Positions 1-8,700 are shown, counted from the stretch's first letter. The stretch: 64,000 bases of DNA from Thermaerobacter marianensis DSM 12885 (GCF_000184705.1 NC_014831.1:2108001-2172000), one strand, 5' to 3'. Notes: generated by a model not told the origin, from the letters alone. Translations and numbers: made by a program.

Positions 1-376
1 CCGCACCGACCGGCGGTACCCGTCGACACCGACCCCGCCGGTGAAGACGGGTGTCTTGCCCCCATCGTACCACCGCGGCAGGGCCGTGGTGCGCCTTCTG
101 TTCACGCGGCCCCTGCCGGGTTCCCGGGTCTTCGTCGACGTCTTGCGTGGGCCGGTGTTCGTCGACTCTTGCTGCCGCGGCCGAGCATCGACGGGCGGAA
201 GAGCGCGGGGTGACGGGATGCGACGCGGCAGGCCCCCCGCGGGTCACTGCGGTCGGCGGGCCGGTCGACGGGCCCCCGCCGAACCCCTCGCTCCCACGGG
301 CGGCCGTGGGCAGGAGCCCCGTCCCCCGCGTTGAACTCTCGCTTGTCGCCAGCCACAACCAGGAGGAGGGAGGGCC
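1..376. other. Leading stretch, no gene supported
   Basis: No reading frame here looks like a protein; the open frames are short, overlapping and Arg/Pro/Gly-rich, as expected from GC-rich noise. A small perfect hairpin (CCCACGG, four-base loop, CCGTGGG) lies at 293-310 without a T-run. The last bases carry the AGGAGGAGGGAGG ribosome binding site of the next gene. Confidence 0.6.
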
Positions 377-1060
377 ATGGCGCACAAGCTGCGCTGGCTG
401 GGCCACGCCAGCTGGGAGCTGACCACGGCGGGCGGCAAGGTCATCCTGTTCGACCCCTGGATCAACGGCAACCCGAAGGCCGCCGCCCGCATCGAGGATC
501 TCAAGGCCGACTACATCCTCATCACCCACGACCACTTCGACCACGCCAGCGACGTGGTAGCGGTCCAGAAGCAGACGGGGGCGACGGTGATCCTGCAGCC
601 CGAGACGGCGGCCCGCTACCAGAAGGACGGCCTGCCGGCCGACAAGTGCATCGGGATGAACATCGGCGGTTCCGTGGAGCTGGGCGGCGTGGTGGTCACC
701 ATGACCGAGGCCTACCACTCCAGCGAGACCGGCGAGCCGGCGGGGTACATCGTCACCCTGGAGGACGGCAAGCGGGTCTTCGACGCGGGCGACACGGGTA
801 TCCATTGCAACATGGCCACGTGGGCGGAGCTTTACCCCATGGACGTAGCGCTCCTCCCCATCGGCAGCCACTTCACCATGGACCCGCGGCAGGCGGCCCA
901 CGCCCTGACCTTCCTCAAGCCCAAGGTGGCCATCCCCCAGCACTACGGCACCTTCCCGCTGCTGGTGCAAAGCGCCGACGACTTCGTCCACTTCGCCCGG
1001 CAGAAGGCACCCGGGGTCGAGGTCGTGGTCCTGGAGCCCGGCAGCAGCTTCGAGTTCTAG
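377..1060 (+). CDS. UPF0173 family metal-dependent hydrolase (MBL fold)
   Basis: A 227-residue metallo-beta-lactamase-fold protein of the UPF0173 family (like Bacillus YtkL). The family's opening pattern is present: His10 in LGHAS, DPWINGNP at 26-33, and the metal-binding HxHxDH motif THDHFDH with His51, His53, Asp55 and His56. Later metal-ligand candidates are in the GDTG region and near IGSHFTM, and an HYG close to the C-terminus is typical. Full length for the family, with a strong ribosome binding site (AGGAGG) just upstream of the ATG. The family is widespread but its physiological substrate is not known; a cytoplasmic hydrolase is all that can be said. Confidence 0.88.
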   Translation: MAHKLRWLGHASWELTTAGGKVILFDPWINGNPKAAARIEDLKADYILITHDHFDHASDVVAVQKQTGATVILQPETAARYQKDGLPADKCIGMNIGGSVELGGVVVTMTEAYHSSETGEPAGYIVTLEDGKRVFDAGDTGIHCNMATWAELYPMDVALLPIGSHFTMDPRQAAHALTFLKPKVAIPQHYGTFPLLVQSADDFVHFARQKAPGVEVVVLEPGSSFEF

Positions 1061-1369
1061 GCGCCCGTATTCCAGGCGCTGGTAGGGTTCGCGGTGCTCG
1101 TCCAGCGCGATCGGTCCGTGGCGGGGCGGGCTTCTGCCCCGGCCTGGGCGTCGGCCCTTCCCCACCGGCGGTCGCGATGGACGGTGCGAACGGCGGCCCT
1201 GGCCCCGGCGGTCGGCGCCTGCCGGGGCCAGGGCATCGTCGCCCTGGGGCAGGTCGTCGGAGGCGCGCTCCGGCGCCTTGAACCGGGAGCCGGGGCCTGC
1301 GGTGCACGCCAGGCCACGGCGGCGCGGGCGGGCATGCCCCGCTGGACGGCCGCGGGCTATGCCTGGCGC
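1061..1369. other. Convergent intergenic region, nothing recognised
   Basis: About 310 bases between the ends of the UPF0173 gene and the sirtuin gene. No convincing gene and no hairpin followed by a T-run was seen, so how the two converging transcripts stop is not visible. Confidence 0.4.
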
Positions 1370-2341
1370 CTAGCCCAGCACCACCGCCGGTTCCCCCGCC
1401 GCCGCCGTGCCGCCGGCTTCGAGCCGATCCACCACGGCAGGGAGCGCCTGCTCCGCGGGCGCCGCCAGGACGACCTCGGCTCCCAGCACCGGGTGGGGGT
1501 TGACCTCGGCCAGCACGGCTCCCGCCTCCCGAGCCCACCGGGGCAGGCTCGCCGCCGGTTCCACCTCGGCGGAGGTGCCCACCACCAGCAGGAGACCCGC
1601 GTTCTGTACCTCGGCCCAGGCGCGCAGGAAGGCGTGACGGGGCAGGTCCTCACCGAAGAAGACGATGTCCGGCTTCAGCCAGCCCCCGCACCAGCACCGG
1701 TGGCCACGGCCCCCGGACAGCCCGGCCAGCCGCCGCACGCTCTCGGCGGAATAGCGGCTGCCGCAGTCCAGGCACACCACCCGCTGGAAGCTGCCGTGCA
1801 GCTCGATGACGTCCCGGCTGCCCGCCGCCTGGTGCAACCCGTCGATGTTCTGCGTGATCACCGCCCGCAGGTAACCCAGCTCTTCAAGGCGCGCCAGGGC
1901 GCGGTGGGCCGGGTTGGGGCGGGCCGCCGCCAGGTGGTCGTGCAACTGGTCCAGCATGGCCCAGACCCGCTCCGGGTCGCGCCGGAAGGCATCGATGTGG
2001 GCGAACTCGTCGGGGTCGAACCGGCTCCACAGGCCGTCACGACCGCGGAAGGCCGGGATCCCGCTGGCCACGGAGATCCCTGCCCCCGTCAACGCCACCA
2101 CCCGCCCGCGGTGGCGGGCCAGCAGACGCGCCAGCTCGTCGGCCGCGCCGGTCAGGCCGCCGCCCGCACCTGGGGGCCCCTCGCCCGGCGCTCCGGTCGG
2201 GCCCGTTCGTCCTCGCCGGGAAGTCCTTCCGGGGAAGAGCCCGTGCGCGCCCGGCCCCTGGCGGGCATCTCGATCGCGATCACCCCGAGCCCCCTCCCCT
2301 CTCGCGCTCCCGGCCCCTCGCCGGGATGGCCGCCGCACCAT
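1370..2341 (-). CDS. Sir2-family NAD-dependent protein deacylase
   Basis: A sirtuin. NAD-binding motifs are clear: GAGIS at residues 86-90 followed by SGIPAFRG, TQNIDGLH at 163-170, and the catalytic His182 in ELHGS. The zinc site has Cys190 and Cys193 (CLDC) but the second pair is Cys216 and Cys218 (RCWCGG), one residue closer than the usual CxxC; KPDIVFFGE follows as expected. The enzyme removes acyl groups from lysines using NAD+, giving nicotinamide and O-acyl-ADP-ribose. About 65 residues before ELARLL are low-complexity, so the true start may lie further in, but no other ATG, GTG or TTG is in frame there. Confidence 0.9.
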   Translation of the reverse strand: MVRRPSRRGAGSARGEGARGDRDRDARQGPGAHGLFPGRTSRRGRTGPTGAPGEGPPGAGGGLTGAADELARLLARHRGRVVALTGAGISVASGIPAFRGRDGLWSRFDPDEFAHIDAFRRDPERVWAMLDQLHDHLAAARPNPAHRALARLEELGYLRAVITQNIDGLHQAAGSRDVIELHGSFQRVVCLDCGSRYSAESVRRLAGLSGGRGHRCWCGGWLKPDIVFFGEDLPRHAFLRAWAEVQNAGLLLVVGTSAEVEPAASLPRWAREAGAVLAEVNPHPVLGAEVVLAAPAEQALPAVVDRLEAGGTAAAGEPAVVLG

Positions 2342-2356
2342 ACCAACGTCCCCCCG

Positions 2357-2671
2357 TCACACGCCGCCGAAGCCGATGGGGCGCGGCCGGCGGCTCTCCC
2401 CGGTCACGACCACGTAACGCAGCCGCGGCCCGGGGATCCACACCGTCGCCTCGGCCGGCAACTGGCCCGGCTCCAGGCCGAGGGCCTCGGCAAGGGAATT
2501 CGCGCCGCCCGCACCTTCCACCTTGTCCACGGCTTCGACGGGAAGCAGCAGGCCGCCGTTGTGCCAGGCCCCGGCCTGCAGGCGCACATGAAGCCGCTGG
2601 CCGTCCTCCAGGACCACCACCGCCGGCACGCCGGGCAGGTTGGGGTCCACCATGGGGATGACGTCTTCCAC
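2357..2671 (-). CDS. Small protein of unknown function
   Basis: A 104-residue protein that I do not recognise. The GTG start at 2671 is chosen because AAGGAGG sits eight bases upstream on the minus strand and the frame begins VEDVIPMVDPN there; upstream codons are low-complexity. The middle alternates short hydrophobic stretches with charged residues (AVVVLEDGQRLHVRLQAG), suggesting a small beta-rich domain, and the C-terminus ends in IGFGGV. No signal peptide or membrane segment. It lies between the sirtuin and the FAD oxidase on the same strand with gaps of about 15 and 22 bases, so the three are probably co-transcribed. Confidence 0.6.
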   Translation of the reverse strand: MEDVIPMVDPNLPGVPAVVVLEDGQRLHVRLQAGAWHNGGLLLPVEAVDKVEGAGGANSLAEALGLEPGQLPAEATVWIPGPRLRYVVVTGESRRPRPIGFGGV

Positions 2672-2693
2672 CCCGTTTCCCTCCTTCCCCCCT

Positions 2694-4676
2694 TCACGCC
2701 CGGGTGAACCACCCCGGGTGAAAGGGGCGGCCCGGGCGCCATCGCCCGTCGCCCGGCACGCCCACGGCGGCGCCGGCGCCCGCCGAACCCGGCGCGGGGC
2801 CGGCGGCGCCGCCGGAGCCGTCCCCCAGGGTACCGCGGTGGTGCTGGGGAACCCGGGCCCCAGGGCCGCTACGGCCGCCCGCACCGCCCGTACCCGTGGC
2901 GATGGCGGGGTCTCCCTGGCTCGCAACACCGCGGCGGCCGGGGTCGCCGGCGTCGCCGGCGGGTGCATCCTCCCGCCGGGTCGCGACGGCGCCCTGGCCA
3001 CCGTCACCGCCTGGACGGCTGTGGACGATGACCACGCCGTCCCGGCGCTCCGGACCGTCCGTCCCGGGCGCAGCCCCGGGCTCCGGCGACGCCGTGGTCT
3101 CGCCCCACTTCCCCGGGTTCATCAGGTCCAGGGGGTCCAAGGCCCTCTTGATCTCGCGGATGACCTTCAGCGCCGGGCCGAACTCGTCCTGCAGGAGCGG
3201 CAGGAGCTTCAGGCCCGTGCCGTGCAGGCACTCCATGTTGCCCCCACGGGCCTGGGCCATGCGGAGAAGATCATGCATCAGCGCCTCCATGGCCGCGGCA
3301 TCTTCGGGGGTCCATTCCGCGGCCCAGGGGCCCGCTTCGTCCGCCGCGACCCCCGCCGCCGTGCACCCCTCCTCCGGCCCACCAGCGCCCCCGGACCCGC
3401 GGGCCGCCGTGCCTGCCGGGGCGGCGGCGGTGGCCGGGTACGCTGCGCTGACCAGCAGGGAGAAGACCTCCGGCCGGCCCCACAGCCCCGTCTCCCCAGC
3501 CCGGAAGCGCGGGTCCGCCGCGATGCGGGCCAGCGCCTCCCGGCGGTAGGGGATCACCTGGCTCGCCGGGAGGGCCAGGTTGATGTAGTCGAAGGCCCCC
3601 TGCTGCCAGCGGCGCCGGGCGTCGCGGGCCTGCAGGATGGGCAGGGCGAACTGCTCGGCGATCTCGTGGCGCCGCTCCCAGAACGCGCGGGCCGGTTCGT
3701 CCCCCAGGTCGCGGGCGCCGAACTGCTTGACGATCCGGTCGGCCGCCGCGGCCCGGCCCCGGGCCTCCTCGGCCACCCCGAAGAAGCCCAGGTGGAGCAG
3801 CCCGGTGCGGCCCAGGTCGTCCTCGTAGCCGGGCTCCAGCTCCACGGCGGCGGGCACGTCGTCGGTGAAGTCCAGCAGGTCCGGGATGACCCCGGCCCGC
3901 CACAGGGCCCGCACCGCCTCGAAGCCCGGCTCGAAGCCGCGGAAGCGGTAGCTGCGGAAGAGCATGACCTCCGGCGCACCCACGGCCCGGATCCAGGCCC
4001 GGGTGACGATGCCCAGGGTGCCCTGGCTGCCGGCGAACAGGGCGCGCAGGTCGGGGCCCGCGGCCGGCTTGGGGACGGGCCGGGTCCGCACCACCTGCCC
4101 GTCGGGCAGCACCGCCTCGATGGCCACCACCTGCTGCCCCATGCTGCCCCAGCGGCCGGCCAGATAGCCGACGCCGTCGGTCCCGATGGCGCCGCCGACG
4201 GTGGCGATGCCCACGCTCCACGGGTCGTGGGCCAGGGCCAGGCCGTGGCGGCGCAGGGCGGCGTCGACGGCCGCCAGGGTGGCGCCGGCGCCGGCCTCCG
4301 CCAGCAAGTCGTCGGGATGGACCACGATGTCGTCAAGGCGCGTCAGGTCGACGACGACAGCCGGGTGCTGGGGCACCGCAGAACCCATCACCCCGGTGCC
4401 ACCGCCCCGGGGCACCAGGGGGATGCGGTGCCGGGCGGCCCAGAGGACCAGCTGGCGCACGTCCTCCACGTCGCCGGGCCGCACCACCGCCAGGGGCCGC
4501 CGGGCGCTCCGGCCGGTTCGTCCAAGGCGGTAGCCGCCGGTGAAGTCCATGGCGGCCCATTCCAGGTCGTGGGGATCTACCGAGACGTGGTGGGTCCCCA
4601 CCAGGTCGCAAAGTTCCTTCAGCAGCGGCTCGGGTAAGGCGACAGGCTCGGTCACGAGGGAACCCTCATCGTCCAT
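2694..4676 (-). CDS. FAD-linked oxidase, GlcD / D-lactate dehydrogenase type
   Basis: A flavin oxidase of the FAD_binding_4 family oxidising a 2-hydroxy acid such as glycolate or D-lactate; the substrate cannot be fixed from sequence. The FAD-anchoring segment PRGGGTGVMG is at residues 89-98, followed by VGGAIGTDGVG and SQGTLGIVT, and the FAD-oxidase C domain ends in the usual DPLDLMNPGKWG near residue 525. After that comes a 135-residue Gly/Ala/Pro-rich tail with no family counterpart. The ATG at 4676 is chosen for the GGAGGG six bases upstream and the MDDEGSLVTEP start; the frame stays open further upstream but only as noise. Confidence 0.85.
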   Translation of the reverse strand: MDDEGSLVTEPVALPEPLLKELCDLVGTHHVSVDPHDLEWAAMDFTGGYRLGRTGRSARRPLAVVRPGDVEDVRQLVLWAARHRIPLVPRGGGTGVMGSAVPQHPAVVVDLTRLDDIVVHPDDLLAEAGAGATLAAVDAALRRHGLALAHDPWSVGIATVGGAIGTDGVGYLAGRWGSMGQQVVAIEAVLPDGQVVRTRPVPKPAAGPDLRALFAGSQGTLGIVTRAWIRAVGAPEVMLFRSYRFRGFEPGFEAVRALWRAGVIPDLLDFTDDVPAAVELEPGYEDDLGRTGLLHLGFFGVAEEARGRAAAADRIVKQFGARDLGDEPARAFWERRHEIAEQFALPILQARDARRRWQQGAFDYINLALPASQVIPYRREALARIAADPRFRAGETGLWGRPEVFSLLVSAAYPATAAAPAGTAARGSGGAGGPEEGCTAAGVAADEAGPWAAEWTPEDAAAMEALMHDLLRMAQARGGNMECLHGTGLKLLPLLQDEFGPALKVIREIKRALDPLDLMNPGKWGETTASPEPGAAPGTDGPERRDGVVIVHSRPGGDGGQGAVATRREDAPAGDAGDPGRRGVASQGDPAIATGTGGAGGRSGPGARVPQHHRGTLGDGSGGAAGPAPGSAGAGAAVGVPGDGRWRPGRPFHPGWFTRA

Positions 4677-5169
4677 GCCGATCCCTCCGCTCACCGCTAT
4701 CTTTAGCTTACTCCGGGAGCGGGTTACCAGGGCAAGACCGGTCGGCGCGGCGGTTCCCGTGGGGCCGGGCAGGATGGGAGATGCCTGGCGGATGTGGAGG
4801 AGAGTCCGTCTCCGGGACCCACACGAGGTGCGATCCGGCGCGGACCCGCCGCACCCACCGGATCCGGCTGGGCTCGGGTGCGGCGGCCGGGCGACGGTCG
4901 GGGAACAGGCCAAGGAGGGTGCAGGGCGTGAGCGGCCAGCATGGCGATGAGCTCCCGGGCCGTACTGGGGGCGCCGAGCGAAGGCTGGACCGCCCCGTCC
5001 AGGGACCGGGGCCGGTGCGTTCCAGGTCCTGGACGCGCAGGAGGCAGAGAGGCGGGCGGGACGACCAGGGATCGCCTCCTGACGGAAGCAGGATGTGAGC
5101 GGCACGGGGCGGCCCCCGGGGGAGCGTTCCAAGCCGAGGCAGCGCCCGTGGGGATGGTTCGACACCGCG
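4677..5169. other. Divergent intergenic region before pheA
   Basis: About 490 bases between the divergent FAD oxidase and pheA genes. On the minus strand a TTGCCC followed by TAAGCTAAAGAT lies just upstream of the oxidase and could be a weak promoter. The rest is GC-rich with several local inverted repeats but no convincing gene or known RNA family. Confidence 0.35.
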
Positions 5170-5198
5170 GGCTGTGTTACCTTGGCAGGTAACAAGCC
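5170..5198 (+). promoter_or_regulatory. Hairpin in the pheA leader
   Basis: TGTTACC (5175-5181) and GGTAACA (5188-5194) form a perfect seven-pair stem with loop TTGGCA; with a single bulged G it extends by GGCT/AGCC to eleven pairs. It ends about 90 bases before the pheA start. The symmetric, AT-containing core in GC-rich surroundings would also suit a dimeric repressor. There is no T-run, so it is not a simple terminator. Confidence 0.4.
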
Positions 5199-5289
5199 GG
5201 CACGGGTCCGGACCTATGGCAAGCCGGCGCCTGGACGGAGCTGCCCACTGCCGGCTCCGCGTTGCACCCCACGGGAGGGAGGTTGGGCG

Positions 5290-6339
5290 GTGGACGGTCC
5301 CGTTGCGGACGACGTTCCCCACGAGGTTTCCCGCGCAGCAGCAGCGGCGAAGCGGTCTTTCCGGGTGGCCTTCCAGGGCGAGCGCGGCGCCTTCAGCGAG
5401 GCAGCGGTCTTGACGTACTTCGGCCCGTGGGCCGAACCCCTGCCCTGCCCCACCTTTCCCGATGTGTTCGACCGGCTGGCGTCGGGCAGTGCCAGCGCCG
5501 CCATGGTACCCGTGGAAAACTCGTACGCCGGCGACGTGGGGGAGACGTACGACCTTCTGCGGCGGCACGCGGTGCGGATCTGCGGAGAACTCCAGCTCCC
5601 CGTCCGCCACTGCCTGCTGGCCCTGCCCGGCACCCGACTCGGCGACCTGCGGGTGGTGCGGTCCCACCCCCAGGCCCTGGCCCAGTGCCGGGAGTTCCTC
5701 CACCGCCACGGCCTCATCGCCGAGCCGGCCTACGATACCGCCGCCGCCGCCCGCCAGGTGGCCGAAGCCGGCCGCCGGGACCTGGGGGCCATCGCCTCCC
5801 ACCAGGCCGCCCTCCACTACGGTCTCGCAGTGCTGGCCGAAGACATTCAGGACTCGGCCGGCAACGTGACCCGGTTCTACCACCTGGAACGGGACGAACC
5901 GGCCGGCACGGCGCCACCGGCGTCGGCGGACCCGTCCGAGGTGCGCCATCCGCCTCGACCGCAAGACCTGCCAGCGGCCAGCCCGCGACGCGGCCATGAT
6001 GGCCCGGAACCGCCCGGAGCCCCCCGCCCCAATGCGAGCTCCCGTCTCGTCCCGGCCGGGGTCAAGACCTCCCTGCTCTTCGTCGGAGAAGATCGTCCCG
6101 GCGCTCTCTACCGCTGCCTGGGCGCCTTCGCCCGGCGGGAGATCAACCTGACGAAGCTGACGGCCCGGCCGGAACCAGGTGGGTCCTGGCAGTACATGTT
6201 CTTCGCAGACCTCGAGGGGAGCCTTGAGGAGCCGCGGGTCCAGGAGGCGATCGACGAGCTGCGACGTCAGGCAACCTACGTCCGCATCATGGGCAGCTAC
6301 CGCGTGTGGCAGGTCCATGATGCTGACGCCGGGCATTGA
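5290..6339 (+). CDS. pheA: Prephenate dehydratase with ACT domain
   Basis: Converts prephenate to phenylpyruvate in phenylalanine synthesis. The dehydratase domain shows GERGAFSEAA, VPVENSYAGDV and the catalytic TRF motif in NVTRFYHLER; the C-terminal ACT domain begins near KTSLLFVGEDRPGALY. The two are joined by a roughly 55-residue Pro/Ala-rich linker that is longer than usual. In the ACT domain the phenylalanine-binding GALV and ESRP motifs read GALY and TARP, so feedback control may differ. The GTG at 5290 is used because AGGGAGG lies seven bases upstream; a GTG 195 bases earlier adds only low-complexity sequence. It appears to be a single-gene unit. Confidence 0.9.
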   Translation: MDGPVADDVPHEVSRAAAAAKRSFRVAFQGERGAFSEAAVLTYFGPWAEPLPCPTFPDVFDRLASGSASAAMVPVENSYAGDVGETYDLLRRHAVRICGELQLPVRHCLLALPGTRLGDLRVVRSHPQALAQCREFLHRHGLIAEPAYDTAAAARQVAEAGRRDLGAIASHQAALHYGLAVLAEDIQDSAGNVTRFYHLERDEPAGTAPPASADPSEVRHPPRPQDLPAASPRRGHDGPEPPGAPRPNASSRLVPAGVKTSLLFVGEDRPGALYRCLGAFARREINLTKLTARPEPGGSWQYMFFADLEGSLEEPRVQEAIDELRRQATYVRIMGSYRVWQVHDADAGH

Positions 6340-6691
6340 CTGGGAACATTCATCGGAGCCGTCCTCGAATCGACATTGGATGGGGTGGACGCTGGGGACC
6401 GCCTGGCGGTCCTCCCCGAAGACGTTGATCATACCGGCCGCCAGGACCGTGCCGATGTCTTTCATGGGTCGGCGCCTGCACCAGGGTCTCAAGCTGCTGG
6501 TGACAGGCCTCGAGCTCGCGGCAGACGGCTTCGAGCTGATCCACCAGAAAGACCATGCGGCGAGCCCACAGCGCCATGGTGGCCCTGCCAGTCGGCTGCC
6601 ACACCTTGCTTAACTGCCCCGTATGCCTCGCGTCCTCGAAAACAAACTCAGCACACCTGCGATGACATTCCGCCCGCCAACCCGCGGACAA
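6340..6691 (-). pseudogene. Decayed IS110-like transposase fragment
   Basis: Minus-strand remains split over two frames. One frame reads a helical stretch (ARRMVFLVDQLEAVCRELE and beyond) like the linker of IS110-family transposases; the next frame continues with IGTVLAAGMINVFG, like the IGPxxAAxLLAEIGD signature of the Transposase_20 domain. A frameshift lies between them and there is no N-terminal DEDD domain or intact end. It adjoins the AT-richer scar to the right. The match rests on short motifs only. Confidence 0.4.
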
Positions 6692-6768
6692 CGGCCCGTC
6701 ACGCCCACGCCCCTTCGGTTACTCTCACGGTGCACTCCTATAGAAATCCCGCAGGTGGCGATTTCTCC

Positions 6769-7557
6769 TCATCTCACCCGCCGTCGTACCCACCAGAGTG
6801 ATCCGACAATAACTGCCAGCGCACCCGCTCCAAATCCGGCCCATACCGGATTCGGCATAGCATGCTCGGGTTCTGAACTAACAGTTACACCAGTAGGCCC
6901 ACCAACAGCACCCTTATCAGAAGACGACTGTATTCTCTGTCGAACCTCACTCACCAACCGCTCCATATCCACGACTTGCGACGAGGGAAGATTATACAAG
7001 GTTATGTCACGCATAGACGCAAACCGGCTGTTGCCACGGCTGTCGACCCCCACAAGACCAACTATTCTATATCCCTCATCATAGACCAATCGCATTTGCC
7101 TAATCATACCATTGGCTACAAGCATCCGTTGAGCCTCTCGTACGTCATTCGCAAACCGCGAGTCACTTGATACCCGAATAATCTTCCACTCATCACCGAC
7201 CCTTTGTGCCCATGCGATGCCAACCGGATTTGCATTCACGTAAATTGGGAAAATATGGAGGCTTGGATAGGGCTTAATGATGTCATCCACGTCCGTTGAT
7301 CCGTCGATAACACCTTGCTCAGAGACATAGTGGACGCGAAAGCCCTCGCCGAATGTTACGTTATCCGCATCACTCAGTTTTGTAAGCCCAAAATGTTGCG
7401 GTTCGCTTGCCAACACAACCCGCACATATGGGATGTCGTCCTTAATGCCCTGGACAACATCAGGCGATGCGTCAGCGTAGGACTTATTAACAACTGAAAA
7501 AACTACCACTGCCACCAGCACAGAAACTCGAGCGACAACTGAGGTTGACCGACACAT
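6769..7557 (-). CDS. Secreted, membrane-anchored protein of unknown function
   Basis: A 262-residue protein with an N-terminal signal peptide (hydrophobic residues about 8-24, likely cut after SYADA), an exported domain of about 200 residues, and a C-terminal anchor (PNPVWAGFGAGALAVIVGS, then WWVRRRVR). The exported part is not recognised; it contains a possible Asp-rich segment around GSTDVDDIIKPYPS. Its start codon lies two bases beyond the TGA of the upstream peptidase gene, and its AGGAGG overlaps that stop, so the two are translationally linked. The gene is clearly AT-richer than its neighbours, which suggests foreign origin. A partner, inhibitor or processing target of the peptidase is a guess from linkage. 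Confidence 0.65.
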   Translation of the reverse strand: MCRSTSVVARVSVLVAVVVFSVVNKSYADASPDVVQGIKDDIPYVRVVLASEPQHFGLTKLSDADNVTFGEGFRVHYVSEQGVIDGSTDVDDIIKPYPSLHIFPIYVNANPVGIAWAQRVGDEWKIIRVSSDSRFANDVREAQRMLVANGMIRQMRLVYDEGYRIVGLVGVDSRGNSRFASMRDITLYNLPSSQVVDMERLVSEVRQRIQSSSDKGAVGGPTGVTVSSEPEHAMPNPVWAGFGAGALAVIVGSLWWVRRRVR

Positions 7558-7561
7558 ATTT

Positions 7562-8281
7562 TCACCTCCTGGTATTGTTCATAAAGGTCCATTTCCAGTA
7601 AAAGCTTTCATTAGAAACAAAGTCGCTGTATAGCATCCAGTTCCACATAGCCGACGTGGGCCAAGGATCCATATATGATACGTTTTTATAAACGCCATCT
7701 TCGTAGTATCCATATATTACAAAGTCGTGGCCACTACTCTTGCCCCTCCATTGGATACTCGCCTTGATGGGCTGATTTTGGTCAATATCAATCTTAACGT
7801 CTGTCCACGGTATACTGCGATCCCGTGCGGTCGTACTGATACCAGCGACGTTGAGAGATTTAATTTCGTCGGAGTAATACGCAGCGACATCGGGACAGGT
7901 AGACAGCCCTGTCGTGCCCGCCACGATTGCACACTGAGTTGGGGCGCTCCCTAAGACATAATATGCAATCGCCCTTGTAGTTGCTGCCCAACACCATTTA
8001 GATTTTTCTTGTTTCATTCCTGTAATTGGTAAATACCGAGACGTAGCAGCCTGAACCCGCAAGAAGGCCGCCACCTGAGGGTACCGGGAGCCAAGCTCGT
8101 CGGCCAGCTGCTGGACCCGCTGCCGAGCCGTGACCGCGTCCGGCTGGGCGAAGATGCTGCGGACCTGGGCGGCCACCGCCGGCTGGGCGTGCTTGGGGAC
8201 CCGAGCCAGGAGGTTGCGCATGAAGTGGACCCGGCACCGCTGCCAACTCGCTCCCGTCAACACCTCGGCGATGGCCCGCAA
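7562..8281 (-). CDS. Papain-like cysteine peptidase (C70/C39-like) fused to IS256 fragment
   Basis: A 239-residue chimeric frame. Residues 1 to about 79 are the middle of an IS256-family transposase (VLTGASWQRCRVHFMRN, then ARVPK). From about residue 80 it is a papain-like peptidase of the AvrRpt2 type: Gln91 and Cys97 in KQEKSKWCWAAT, His185 in GHDFVIYGYY and Asp205 in YMDPWP form the expected catalytic set. Relatives are normally exported; this one has lost its own N-terminus, probably including a signal peptide, when the IS sequence arrived. Whether the fusion is translated is uncertain. The peptidase part is AT-rich and the IS part GC-rich, so the junction near 8041 is visible in composition. 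Confidence 0.65.
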   Translation of the reverse strand: MRAIAEVLTGASWQRCRVHFMRNLLARVPKHAQPAVAAQVRSIFAQPDAVTARQRVQQLADELGSRYPQVAAFLRVQAATSRYLPITGMKQEKSKWCWAATTRAIAYYVLGSAPTQCAIVAGTTGLSTCPDVAAYYSDEIKSLNVAGISTTARDRSIPWTDVKIDIDQNQPIKASIQWRGKSSGHDFVIYGYYEDGVYKNVSYMDPWPTSAMWNWMLYSDFVSNESFYWKWTFMNNTRR

Positions 8282-8330
8282 TCACAATGTGAACCCCCGC
8301 GTCCAGTTGACCACCATCATGAAATAAAAA
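8042..8330 (-). mobile_element. IS256-family transposase remnant
   Basis: A fragment from the centre of a mutator-type (IS256) transposase. The intact stretch runs from AIAEVLTGASWQRCRVHF to RYPQVAAFL. Upstream on the same strand another frame reads GVHIVI, matching the preceding GVxLVISD region, but the residues that should join them are missing, so a small frame-breaking deletion lies near 8285. No terminal inverted repeats or target duplication were found; both ends of the element are gone. Confidence 0.7.
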
Positions 8331-8700
8331 AATTACTCGGTGTTTCGAGTCCTCCTCCATCAAGGTCACCAGCCTTGGAACTATTAAAACAATACTGTAT
8401 TCAGAGCAATTATTCCTTCCATCGGAGCCTGTTTCATCAACTCAGAATCAGGAACGGGGCCTCTCGTTGTAGCATAGGGTGAGAAGGGAGCCCACCACAT
8501 TAGCGCACAAATATCGTTAGAGGCGGTTCGTTCAAGAGACTTATAGACACCAAAATGTTATCCGAGTCGTCTCGACACATTACGACAGGATCAACGGGTA
8601 TCTTGGCGGGCCATACGCATACTATCATGTGGATTTACTATCATGTGGATACTGGCCATTCAGTCCCACCCACGATTTAGCTTGAATTGATGAGCCTGTT
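8331..8700. other. AT-rich scar without a gene
   Basis: About 370 bases, distinctly AT-richer than the rest of the window, between the IS256 and IS1182 remnants. No protein is supported. It holds two diverged copies of an IS-end-like sequence (one at 8425-8455, the other running to 8733) and a 14-base tandem repeat. It looks like debris left by several insertion and deletion events. Confidence 0.5.

Noticed and set aside
4799-4812. GAGGAGAGTCCG resembling the start of RNase P RNA (GAGGAAAGTCC)
   Set aside because: None of the other conserved RNase P regions follow in order, so this is a chance match.
4677-5195. Upstream extension of the FAD oxidase reading frame by about 170 codons
   Set aside because: The extension is low-complexity, lacks a ribosome binding site and precedes the conserved start MDDEGSLV, which has its own good site.
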